Source: Paenibacillus phytorum (GTDB lineage Bacteria > Bacillota > Bacilli > Paenibacillales > NBRC-103111). From it: a DNA stretch of 61,306 nucleotides. Shown piece after piece: positions 27,720 to 35,791 of the stretch. The stretch lies in NCBI RefSeq assembly GCF_013141715.1, contig NZ_WHOA01000243.1:1-61306 (forward strand). Reading direction: 5' to 3'. Position 1 is the stretch's first letter; every line of letters begins with the position of its first letter. Both the position numbers and the translations under genes were made by a program. The notes under the pieces are model-generated. The model saw only the letters and a program-made list of their open reading frames with translations, made no database searches and was not told where the DNA came from.

Positions 27720-30008
27720 ATGGGAAAAAGAAAAAAAGCAGGTATTGTCATGTTATTGGTTAGTTTGTTTCTTGCCATGATCCCTTTTTCAGGTTATGCG
27801 GCGGACGCTAAATTGTCGGTCGCGACATCTGGCGTGACGGCGAGTGCGGATGATGGGAACGTACCTGCCAATACGGTGGACGGAAACTTAACGACCCGTT
27901 GGTCTGCAAGTGGTGACGGACAATGGATCAATTTCGATTTGGGCTCCGTTAAAAAAGTATCTTTCCTTAAAATCGCTTTTCTAAATGGGGATACGAGAAC
28001 ATCCAATTTTGATATTCAAGTATCTACGGATAATGTTACTTTTACAACGGTTCAGGCTAACGTGACGAGCAGTTTGAATACAAGCCTGCAGATTTTTGAT
28101 TTTCCGGATGCAGACCCCGTCCGTTATGTGCGGATTGTTGGACATGGCAACTCTGTCAACGCATGGAATAGTTACACAGAGGTTGAAATTTACGGAGACA
28201 TTTCTGTAAGCGCTTCCGTAGACGCGAAGTTCTCCGTCCCCGGGTCTTCCGTGACCGCTAGCGCGGATGATGGGAATGTGCCTGCTAACACGGTGGATGG
28301 AAGCTTAACCACACGCTGGTCTGCTAACGGCAATGGGCAATGGATCAAGTACGATTTGGGTTCCAGTGTCAAGGTCGCCTTCATTAAGATCGCATTTTTA
28401 AGCGGGGATACAAGAACTTCCAGCTTTGATATTCAAACATCCACCGATAACGTGAATTTCACAACGGTTCAGTCCAACGTGACCAGCAGTTTGAATACAA
28501 GCTTACAGACATTTGACTTCCCAGATGTAACGCCAGTCCGTTATGTGCGAATTGTTGGACATGGCAACTCCGTCAACGCATGGAACAGTTATAATGAGGT
28601 AGAAATCTATGGTACTGTTCCAGTTACACCTGGTGTCCCTGTTTCCACATCCGGAGAGTTAGCTTCGGCTTTAAGCAATGCGAGTGCGGGTACGACAATC
28701 ATACTCGCTAATGGGACCTACTCACAAACAGGCCCCTTCGTCTTGAGCAACAAAAACGGCACAGCGAGCAGCCCCATCACGATCAAGGCGGCTAATCAAG
28801 GGCAGGCAATTATTTCTGGCGGGGCGTCTCTCCAAATTCAAAACTCGTCCAATGTCGTTATCGAGGGGCTTAAATTTACAAACTTAGGAAATACAGCTCT
28901 TCTCTTAGATGGATCCAATAATATTCGAGTTACTCGAAATCAATTTGCACTACAAGCAACCGGAGGAACCCTAATCTGGCTTCAGGTTAGCGGTGTCAAT
29001 AGTCATCATAATCGAATCGACCATAATGACTTTGGTCCCAAGAGCGACATGGACCCTCTTATTGCCTATCAAGGCGATAATAACGGGAACATTTCTCAGT
29101 ATGACGTCATCGAATATAATTACTTTCATGATGTGGGGCCATGGGTTGCTAATGGCAAAGAAACGATACGACTTGGATTATCGGGAATCTCCTTGTCTAA
29201 TGGGTTTAATACCATACAGTACAATCTATTTGAGAATTGCGATGGCGAACCCGAGATCGTTTCGGTGAAAAGCAGTAATAACACGGTTCGTTACAATACC
29301 TTTAAGACATCCAAAGGAGGACTAACATCAAGACATGGGCATAACAACTCATTTTAAGGAAACTTCTTCCTTGGCGATGGTGTAGAAACGGAAGAAGCGG
29401 GCATCCGTATTTATGGCAACGACCATAAGATATACAACAATTACATGGAGAATCTTACGGCTAACGCCATTATTCTTGACAATGGTAATTACGATGGAGG
29501 TACGAGTGGGTATCCCTCCAATCCAACGGCTGATGACTTGAGAGCGCAGTGGAAAATTTACAGAGCGCAAGTCGTCAACAATACGATTGTTAACAGCACG
29601 ACGGGAATTGTTGTTGGTTCCAGTAAAACGTATGCTACTCAAGACAGTAGAGTGGCTAATAATATCGTGAAAAATTCCACGGGCACTCTCTATGATGAAG
29701 TTGTGACGACCAACACCATATTCGAAGGGAATATTGGGTTTGGCAGTACAGTAAGCAATAATAGTTCGAGGACGGCTGCCCAAATTTGGGGAATAAATCC
29801 ATTGCTTACAACTGTAAACGGGTTGCAAAAATTGTCTTCAGGCAGTCCGGCAATCAACGCTGCAGTGGGAACCTACACCTATGTGTCAGAGGATATGGAT
29901 GGGGAAGCACGCTCCACCACTGATATTGGAGCAGATGAACGGTCTTCAACCACGTCCTTTGGGAAACATCCGTTGGTGGTAACAGAGGTTGGACCGAATG
30001 CGCCTTAG
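27720..30008 (+). pseudogene. PL6 polysaccharide lyase with two discoidin domains, interrupted by an in-frame TAA
   Basis: Secreted right-handed beta-helix lyase (chondroitinase B/alginate lyase family PL6). Signal peptide (1-27, cleaving GYAADA), two F5/8-type C (discoidin) domains at about 30-160 and 170-300, then the beta-helix. The catalytic Lys and Arg are present as EIVSVKSS (K517) and TSRHG (R538), spaced 21 residues as in chondroitinase B. A TAA at 29355-29357 stops the protein at 545 aa, yet the same frame continues with family-typical GNFFLGDGVE... for another 216 codons to 30008. Only one nonsense change is needed, so it is a recent pseudogene, a suppressed stop, or a sequencing error. 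Confidence 0.85.
27804..28618 (+). repeat. Tandem near-identical discoidin-domain coding repeat
   Basis: Two copies of about 400 bp (about 27805-28200 and 28220-28618) encode almost the same F5/8 C domain, each with SADDGNVPANTVDG, FDIQ..TDNV.FTTVQ and VRYVRIVGHGNSVNAWNSY. The similarity at DNA level indicates a recent internal duplication or gene conversion. Confidence 0.85.
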
Positions 30009-30045
30009 GTAACGAATAGATCGTTTACCGATCTGGCTTAAATTA

Positions 30046-30080
30046 AGATCGCATCAGCTTATGGCTGTGCGGTCTTTTTT
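30046..30080 (+). terminator. Terminator after the PL6 gene
   Basis: Stem AGATCGCATCAGC / GCTGTGCGGTCT around TTATG followed by a run of six T. Confidence 0.85.
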
Positions 30081-30167
30081 CCAGTCCCCTAACCGTAAAC
30101 CGTTCAACCGTCTGTTGATTCTCCATATAGCCGCTTCTTCTCCAAGTAGCCAAACAATTAATGTTCA

Positions 30168-30690
30168 CCCACCTGTGAACATATTTTTGATTTTCTACCT
30201 GCCCTCGCACTCAACTTTCTACAATAAACACCGTTAAAGGAGCACGTCCATCTCATGGCACAATCACAGGCAAGCCGCACCCTTAGTTCTTCTATGAGCA
30301 TCCCAAATTCAACCCGCGCACGGTCTCACCAGATTTTCGCGGAACGAGGAGCCTCTATTTCCCGCTTTCGAAACCGGTAAAACGCCAAAATGGCGCCCCC
30401 ACGTTCCGTTTACCGGCCCAGAGTCGGCATAATCACCGAAATAGCGGCTGCTCGTTCCCTATGATCCGCAGATTAGCAGCTTATATGTCCGAAATCACTC
30501 CACAGAGTTGGATTCGACCAGCTGTATACCAGTATTTGAACAGATTTCTATTTACCTGCCATCGCACCAAACTTTCTGCTATACACTCCGATAACAGAGC
30601 ACGTCACATGGTTTACGACAGGTCAATCAACTATGTTAAACCACCTGTGAACATTATCTTGATTATCTACCAGCTCTAAGTACTTTTCCA
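30168..30690. repeat. Three diverged copies of an interspersed repeat
   Basis: Copy A 30168-30255, copy B about 30528-30611 and copy C about 30641-30690, all plus orientation. A and B share CTACCTGCC.TCGCAC..AACTTTCT, the ATA.AC.C.G.TAA block and GAGCACGTC...CATGG. A and C share CCACCTGTGAACAT, TTGATT and TCTACC. No intact reading frame covers them. With the palindrome between A and B they fill the 750-bp gap between the PL6 gene and the next gene. Confidence 0.6.
30341..30458. repeat. Nested inverted-repeat element of about 118 bp
   Basis: Outer arms 30341-30361 and 30438-30458 are 21-nt inverted repeats matching at 19 positions. Inside, CCGGTAAA (30374-30381) pairs with TTTACCGG (30409-30416), and innermost CGCCA (30383-30387) pairs with TGGCG (30391-30395) around AAA. 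The result could fold into one long three-tier hairpin in either strand. It could be a miniature element or a structured RNA. Confidence 0.6.
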
Positions 30691-30761
30691 ATAAAACTTG
30701 ATAATGTTGGAAAAGGCAAGTAGAGTTGTAGGGTAGAAGTTGATAGTAGGGGGTTGTTTTT

Positions 30762-31013
30762 TTGAAAAAACTGGGTATTGCAATGCTAGTCGTCTCTGCG
30801 ATAGCTCTTTTGTCGGCATTTACGATTCCATTCTTCGTTCATACCGGAGGTGGGATTGCTCGTTGGATAGCTGGTCTTCTCATCGTTAGCGAGATTGCGT
30901 TCTGGACAGGCGGCATCATTCTTGGTAAAGAAGTGGCGAGAAAATATAGACGGTACTTAAATCCTAAAAACTGGTCGCGAAAACAGCATAAGTCGAGTAA
31001 CGATGGAGAATAA
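30762..31013 (+). CDS. Small membrane protein, 83 aa
   Basis: Unrecognised family. Two predicted TM helices (about residues 4-24 and 30-52) followed by a basic cytoplasmic tail (RKYRRYLNPKNWSRKQHKSS). TTG start with AGTAGGGGG upstream. No neighbours in the same unit; function unknown. Confidence 0.65.
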   Translation: MKKLGIAMLVVSAIALLSAFTIPFFVHTGGGIARWIAGLLIVSEIAFWTGGIILGKEVARKYRRYLNPKNWSRKQHKSSNDGE

Positions 31014-31096
31014 AAGAAAAGATACTTCCGCGAAAGTTTAGTTTTTTTCTTATTTTCAGGTATACTATAACCTGCAGATGAAAAAGGGGTGGTCCA

Positions 31097-31393
31097 ATGT
31101 TTACAATGACAAGTTACACTGTGGAATTAGTGAAAGATCCATTTAAGATATTGACGGGGCAGCGATATGAGTTTCTCATTGATATTGAAGTTGAGGAAGA
31201 TGACGAATTATACTCGGAAAGCGGATTATATATCAGAGCGATCTATAACGTGGAAGAGGAAAAGTCTGGAATTATGAAATCCGAGCTTTACGAGAAAACG
31301 ACACAACTCTATCTAGATTTTGATCTAGAGGATGATGAAGTTGCCGCAGTAGAAGCGTTTTGCAAAGAGCACGTTCATGAAGGAAATGAATAA
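31097..31393 (+). CDS. DUF6509-like small acidic protein
   Basis: 98-aa cytoplasmic protein rich in Glu/Asp. The opening SYTVELVKDPFKILTGQRYEFLIDIEVEEDDELY and the end DLEDDEVAAVEAFCKEH match my recollection of the DUF6509 family of Bacillales, sometimes mislabelled pullulanase. Function unknown. GGGGTGG lies 4 nt before ATG 31097. Followed by a strong terminator. Confidence 0.72.
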   Translation: MFTMTSYTVELVKDPFKILTGQRYEFLIDIEVEEDDELYSESGLYIRAIYNVEEEKSGIMKSELYEKTTQLYLDFDLEDDEVAAVEAFCKEHVHEGNE

Positions 31394-31400
31394 GTAAGTG

Positions 31401-31443
31401 AACAGCCATTCGAGATGCATGCATCTTGGATGGCTGTTTTTCA
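31401..31443 (+). terminator. Terminator after the DUF6509-like gene
   Basis: 17-bp near-perfect stem AACAGCCATTCGAGATGC / GCATCTTGGATGGCTGTT followed by TTT. Confidence 0.9.
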
Positions 31444-31600
31444 TCCTATTGAATCAAGTATCAACATGGGCAACTTCACCTCTTCAAACAGATTTTCCCA
31501 ATGGTTCAACTATTATTCACCCAGAATGATCTGTTTAGCGCCGTGTGTATGGCACCGTTCAAATCTTTAGGGCTCATTGTTTCCAAAATAGCATCCGAAC

Positions 31601-31631
31601 ATAAAAAGAAAAACCCCTCACGTAGTAAGGG
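31601..31631 (-). terminator. Terminator of the aldo/keto reductase gene
   Basis: On the minus strand the stem AAATCCCTT...AGGGGTTT is followed by a T-rich run (TTTTTCTTTTT). It lies about 30 nt after the reductase stop codon. Confidence 0.65.
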
Positions 31632-31660
31632 ATTTTCATCAAACTAATCAGGTGTACTTC

Positions 31661-32602
31661 TTATCCTTGAAGGATCTCTTCCACCTTTTGTAGCACATCT
31701 TCCGTCAAGCGGATGCCGCTTGCTGCGCAGTTTTCAACGACTTGCTCAGGGCGGCTAGCGCCAACGAGGGCACTTGCTACATTGTTTTGTCTGAGAATCC
31801 AAGCAATGGCCAGCTGAGAGACCTTGATGCCAAGCTCATCGGCGATTCCAGATAATTGTGCCACTTTGTTCAATGAAGCTTCGTTTAATTGCTTGTCGCT
31901 CCAATTCTTGCTGCTTGCTCGGCTATCAGCTGCGATGGGTTGTCCTGCACGATATTTGCCTGTAAGAAGCCCCTGTGCAAGCGGCGAGAAGACAACTTGA
32001 CCGAATCCCTTAGCCTCGCCAAGTGGGATAATTTCTTTTTCGATGTAGCGATTGAATAGGTTGTAGATCGGTTGATTGACAATGAGCTTATCTAACAGAA
32101 GCTTGTCTGCGATTGCGTAAGCTTCAACAATCTGAGCTGGCGTCCATTCGCTGACACCGATGTAGAGCACCTTGCCTTGTGTGACTAAATCGTCCAATGC
32201 GCGCAAAGTTTCTTCTAGCGGAGTTTCAGGGTCATAACGGTGGCAATAGTAAATATCAATGTAATCCGCATTCAGTCGACGTAGACTGGCTTCGGCCTGT
32301 TCTTTAATATGCTTGCGGGATAAACCGCGATCATTAGGACCATCGCCCATCGTATTAAAAACTTTTGTGGCTAGAACATAGGATTCCCGTGGATAGGAAG
32401 AGAGTGCTTTGCCCATCACTTTTTCTGCTTCACCACGTTCGTATACGTTAGCTGTATCAAAGAAATTAACTCCCAAATCATAAGCTTGTTCAATCGAACG
32501 GACGGCAGGATCATCCCCGACGTAACCGCCGTATGTGAGCCAACTGCCAAGACTGATTTCACTGACTTTGAGACCGCTGTTACCGAGTTTGCGATATTGC
32601 AT
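31661..32602 (-). CDS. Aldo/keto reductase family protein
   Basis: NADPH-dependent reductase of 313 aa with the complete catalytic tetrad D49, Y54, K80 and H121 in FFDTANVYERGEAE, VLATKVF and IYYCHRYD. The N-terminal YRKLGNSGLKVSEISLG and Kv-beta-like SPLAQGLLTGKY resemble the YhdN/IolS or K-channel beta-subunit type that reduce aldehydes. AGGAGG precedes ATG. An operator-like palindrome overlaps its -10 box. Confidence 0.92.
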   Translation of the reverse strand: MQYRKLGNSGLKVSEISLGSWLTYGGYVGDDPAVRSIEQAYDLGVNFFDTANVYERGEAEKVMGKALSSYPRESYVLATKVFNTMGDGPNDRGLSRKHIKEQAEASLRRLNADYIDIYYCHRYDPETPLEETLRALDDLVTQGKVLYIGVSEWTPAQIVEAYAIADKLLLDKLIVNQPIYNLFNRYIEKEIIPLGEAKGFGQVVFSPLAQGLLTGKYRAGQPIAADSRASSKNWSDKQLNEASLNKVAQLSGIADELGIKVSQLAIAWILRQNNVASALVGASRPEQVVENCAASGIRLTEDVLQKVEEILQG

Positions 32603-32635
32603 GATTGTTAACCTCCTAGTGCAATGTGGGATAAG

Positions 32636-32675
32636 TACTATCTATTAGTATAAAGACATTCCCTGGTTTATGTAA
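32636..32675 (-). promoter_or_regulatory. Promoter and palindromic operator-like site of the aldo/keto reductase
   Basis: On the minus strand TTACAT (32675-32670), 17 bp, TATACT (32652-32647). The 15-bp palindrome TACTATCTATTAGTA (32636-32650) overlaps the -10 box. TACT-N7-AGTA palindromes resemble sites of HxlR/YodB-type thiol or electrophile sensors that control reductases; this regulator assignment is inference. Confidence 0.5.
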
Positions 32676-32830
32676 GAACTGACAAATAGGTGATTTAGTT
32701 ACCTGGAGGTGTGACGCTTACTTCGAGGTAAGTATAAACGTGATCGGGAATGAAGGGAGATAAAGACAATCTGCTCTGTAGCCAAGCGCCATCTTTTAAC
32801 GTAAAATGACTGTGAAAGGAGGAGGTATTC

Positions 32831-33184
32831 ATGTTAGCTTCCCTATTTGTTGGTATCGTAGCCATAGAGCATATCTACATTCTAATTTTGGAAATGTTTT
32901 TATGGACGACACCTCGCGGTTTGAAAGCATTCGGCATGACGAAGGAACAAGCCCAGGAAACCAAATCTCTTGCTGCTAATCAAGGCTTATACAATGGATT
33001 TCTTGCTGCTGGTCTTATTTGGGGGCTCGTTCATCCTGATGCATCTATTGGTCGTTCCATTGAGATCTTCTTCTTAATCTGTGTCATTATTGCTGCTTTG
33101 TATGGCGGGGTAACAGCGAAAAAGTCAATTTTACTGGTACAGGGGTTGCCTGCTGTTATCGCTCTTCTTTTTGTCCTTTTGTAA
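32831..33184 (+). CDS. DUF1304 family membrane protein
   Basis: 117-aa protein with four predicted TM helices. The sequence EHIYILILEMFLWTTPRGLKAFGMTKEQAQETKSLAANQGLYNGFLAAGL is characteristic of DUF1304 proteins, whose function is unknown. GGAGGAGG precedes ATG 32831. It converges with the diguanylate cyclase gene and shares its terminator. Confidence 0.9.
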   Translation: MLASLFVGIVAIEHIYILILEMFLWTTPRGLKAFGMTKEQAQETKSLAANQGLYNGFLAAGLIWGLVHPDASIGRSIEIFFLICVIIAALYGGVTAKKSILLVQGLPAVIALLFVLL

Positions 33185-33249
33185 GATTACAACACGACAT
33201 AAGCAAACAGTCATCCACAAGACTTACATAAGCAAGGATTTTTAGCCAT

Positions 33250-33292
33250 AAATAAGGGAAGTCCCTATAGCTGCCGGGGACTTCCCTTATTT
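33250..33292. terminator. Bidirectional terminator
   Basis: Perfect 16-bp stem (33250-33265 with 33277-33292) between two convergent genes. Confidence 0.93.
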
Positions 33293-33293
33293 A

Positions 33294-34430
33294 TTAGGCA
33301 TACCTTACTACCTTATTTTTGCCGCTCGTTTTTGCTCGATACATGGCTTCATCTGCCTGTTTGATGAGCTCCTCGGCACTCAGGCCGTTCTTATACTTGC
33401 TGTAGCCGATACTTGCGGTTACAATCGTCTCCTTTTCGATACGACTGCGAACACGTTCTGCAAACGCATCCATTTTGACACTAGGATCTGTGACCATGAC
33501 GACCATCTCTTCTCCACCGTACCTGCCTGCAATGCCGCACTCCTCGGCTTCTTCTTTCATAATCAGCGCAACCTGCTTGAGCACATCGTCACCCATCTGA
33601 TGACCTTGGGTATCATTTAGCTTCTTGAAATTATCAATGTCGCTAAACAGTATGTACACGGGCAAATGCCGCCCAACATATTGGGTAACGCGATTATAGA
33701 AAAATTTGCGATTATATAGACGGGTAAGCCCGTCCGTTATGGATGAATTGTAAATGGCCTGCATAAGCTCTACGACACGTTCAAATAACAGCATAAACAA
33801 TAAAAAATAATAAATAATTGGTAAGACATTAGCTGCTATGGATAATAACGGTTGAACATTCCCATACATATAGGCATTTACAAGGTGGACGGATTGAATG
33901 AAAAAGTAAACCGTCAATGCCATTTGATATTTGACCTGTTGGCCAATGTACGGAGGGATCGTATAGAAACAAAGAAAGATCAGGACAAATACATAGAGCT
34001 CGAGACCAATATCCTGAAGCAATCTAACTTGCTCATGGGTGCCGTTATACATATTTGGCACACTGAAATGAAGGATAGAAACAACTAAACCCATAATCAT
34101 TAAGCCATAGAAGAAGATGTACTGTTTACGATTCGTGCGATTGTATAACTGATAGATCCCCATATTAATAAGGATGAAGGAAATTATTTTAAGCATTAGC
34201 AGCATGTAGGCGGTTAAACTAGTATCTATGCCGCTAAGTGTTAAATATAACTGGAGAATGTAATGAATGCCTACGATAACTAGTGAAATGGTCATCGACA
34301 TGTAGCCTTTTTTGCGACGGTCTAGAAATAATCGAAGAGAGATCACGAACATAAGGGCAACAATGACAACGATAATGGCATTCGATAATAATGAAGCTAA
34401 ATCACCGAAAAGCAGATCAACAACGTTCAT
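33294..34430 (-). CDS. Membrane diguanylate cyclase (GGDEF domain)
   Basis: Synthesises cyclic di-GMP from two GTP. The 378-aa protein has an N-terminal membrane block of about six to eight TM helices (residues 10-210) and a C-terminal GGDEF domain (about 220-378: DGLTRLYNRKFF, FSDIDNFKKLNDTQGHQMGDDVL). The active-site loop is GGEEM (near residue 303), which keeps the catalytic GGEE and replaces the final F/Y by Met. No RxxD inhibitory site is seen five residues upstream. ATG 34430 is chosen because GGAGG lies just upstream. Confidence 0.9.
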   Translation of the reverse strand: MNVVDLLFGDLASLLSNAIIVVIVALMFVISLRLFLDRRKKGYMSMTISLVIVGIHYILQLYLTLSGIDTSLTAYMLLMLKIISFILINMGIYQLYNRTNRKQYIFFYGLMIMGLVVSILHFSVPNMYNGTHEQVRLLQDIGLELYVFVLIFLCFYTIPPYIGQQVKYQMALTVYFFIQSVHLVNAYMYGNVQPLLSIAANVLPIIYYFLLFMLLFERVVELMQAIYNSSITDGLTRLYNRKFFYNRVTQYVGRHLPVYILFSDIDNFKKLNDTQGHQMGDDVLKQVALIMKEEAEECGIAGRYGGEEMVVMVTDPSVKMDAFAERVRSRIEKETIVTASIGYSKYKNGLSAEELIKQADEAMYRAKTSGKNKVVRYA

Positions 34431-34602
34431 ACTTTCCTCCAAAATCCCCTGTTTTTCGACATGTAATGACTCTATTATAAAGGAAAATACGAGAGAGGGA
34501 TAGAATCGATTGTAAAGGCTCGAAGGTGTTCTCTTTTCTATTCGGCACACACAAGTTACAATAAGAAGGTAAGCTCAAGGATTTGGGAGAGGGGCTCATG
34601 CA

Positions 34603-35772
34603 ATGAACATCTTGCAAGCATTGTTTTTCCCCCCGGAACAGCCGGGTGGGGTGTCATCCATGGTTCCCTATATATTGGACCGTTTTAATAAAAAAGGCTG
34701 GGAAATGGAATTATTTTCGCTACCTAAGCGGATTCGTGGCAAGGGTACTGAGGAAGTGGAGTTCGTCACTTTTGATTGGCGGAAGTATGCCGGAAACCCG
34801 ATCGTTGATAAATACATTCAGACGTACAAGGATTATGTTTGGTGGACGAAGCTGAGAATTTCCAAGAAGTATGATATCATCCATGCCCACCATCCGATTG
34901 CGGCACTTGCCATGAAGCAGATTTATCCGGAAACACCCGTCATCTTGACCATTCACTCCAGTTTTGAGAGAGAGCTTATTTTGAATGGACGCATTCAGGA
35001 GAATGGCGTGGAGCATCAATTCCTAACTCAAATTTACGGGGAGCTTGAAGCAAGAGTCGATCAGATGATCACGGTCTCTAACTCGTTCAAGCAATATATG
35101 GCGGAATATGTACAGGATAGTGAACGGATTGGCGTTATTCCAAATGGTTTTGATGAAAAGCGTTTTCGTCCGATTTCACATGAAAATCCAGTTACGCAGT
35201 TCATAACCGTTTGCCGTTTAGTGCCTGCCAAAGGGCTCGATACGCTGCTGATTGCTTGCGGAGAGCTGAAAAAACGCGGTCATCCCTTCGTTTTACATAT
35301 TATAGGTGATGGACCAAGCCGAGAAGAACTTGAGAAGCTGGCGATTCAGCATAATATTTATGAAGAAACGATTTTCTACGGCTATATGCTGCATCCAGAA
35401 GAGTTTATGCCGTTCTTCGATGTATTTGTTCTGCCATCGCGAGCAGAGGCATTCGGCTCTGTATTTGCGGAGGCAGCACTATGCTGGTTAGCGCTAATCG
35501 GAACCGACGTCGGAGGGATTGCTGAGCAAATCGAACATGGACATAACGGCTTGCTTGTGCCGGTTGGTGATGCGATGGCGCTTAGCCATGCTTTGGAAAA
35601 AGTTGTCATTGATCCGACTTTCCGCTACAATTTGGCACGAACTGCTTGGGAAAAGGCGAAGAAAACCTACTCATTGAATCGCGTACTGCGGCAGCTGAAA
35701 AGTGTGTATGAAAGTTATCAAGTCGCTGTACAACCAAATGACGATGATAGTGCGGATAGTGAAAAAAGCTGA
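34603..35772 (+). CDS. Glycosyltransferase family 4 (GT-B fold)
   Basis: 389-aa retaining glycosyltransferase, probably acting on a lipid or cell-surface acceptor. N-terminal acceptor domain with PPEQPGGVSSMV, a central nucleotide-sugar domain with VCRLVPAKGLDTLL, and the E-x7-E pattern in EAFGSVFAEA followed by GTDVGGIAEQIEHGHNGLLVPVGD. It starts 53 nt downstream of the divergent cyclase and lies 19 nt before the nuclease gene. Sugar donor and acceptor unknown. Confidence 0.9.
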   Translation: MNILQALFFPPEQPGGVSSMVPYILDRFNKKGWEMELFSLPKRIRGKGTEEVEFVTFDWRKYAGNPIVDKYIQTYKDYVWWTKLRISKKYDIIHAHHPIAALAMKQIYPETPVILTIHSSFERELILNGRIQENGVEHQFLTQIYGELEARVDQMITVSNSFKQYMAEYVQDSERIGVIPNGFDEKRFRPISHENPVTQFITVCRLVPAKGLDTLLIACGELKKRGHPFVLHIIGDGPSREELEKLAIQHNIYEETIFYGYMLHPEEFMPFFDVFVLPSRAEAFGSVFAEAALCWLALIGTDVGGIAEQIEHGHNGLLVPVGDAMALSHALEKVVIDPTFRYNLARTAWEKAKKTYSLNRVLRQLKSVYESYQVAVQPNDDDSADSEKS

Positions 35773-35791
35773 ATAGGAAGGCGTTAGAGCG

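Noticed and set aside
29445..30008. Independent 187-aa gene after the PL6 stop codon
   Set aside because: Same frame and family continuity with the upstream part, and no ribosome site before ATG 29445; better explained as the separated 3' part of one gene.
30461..30679. 72-codon plus-strand frame in the repeat-rich gap
   Set aside because: Runs through the diverged repeat copies, lacks a ribosome site and is compositionally unlike a protein.
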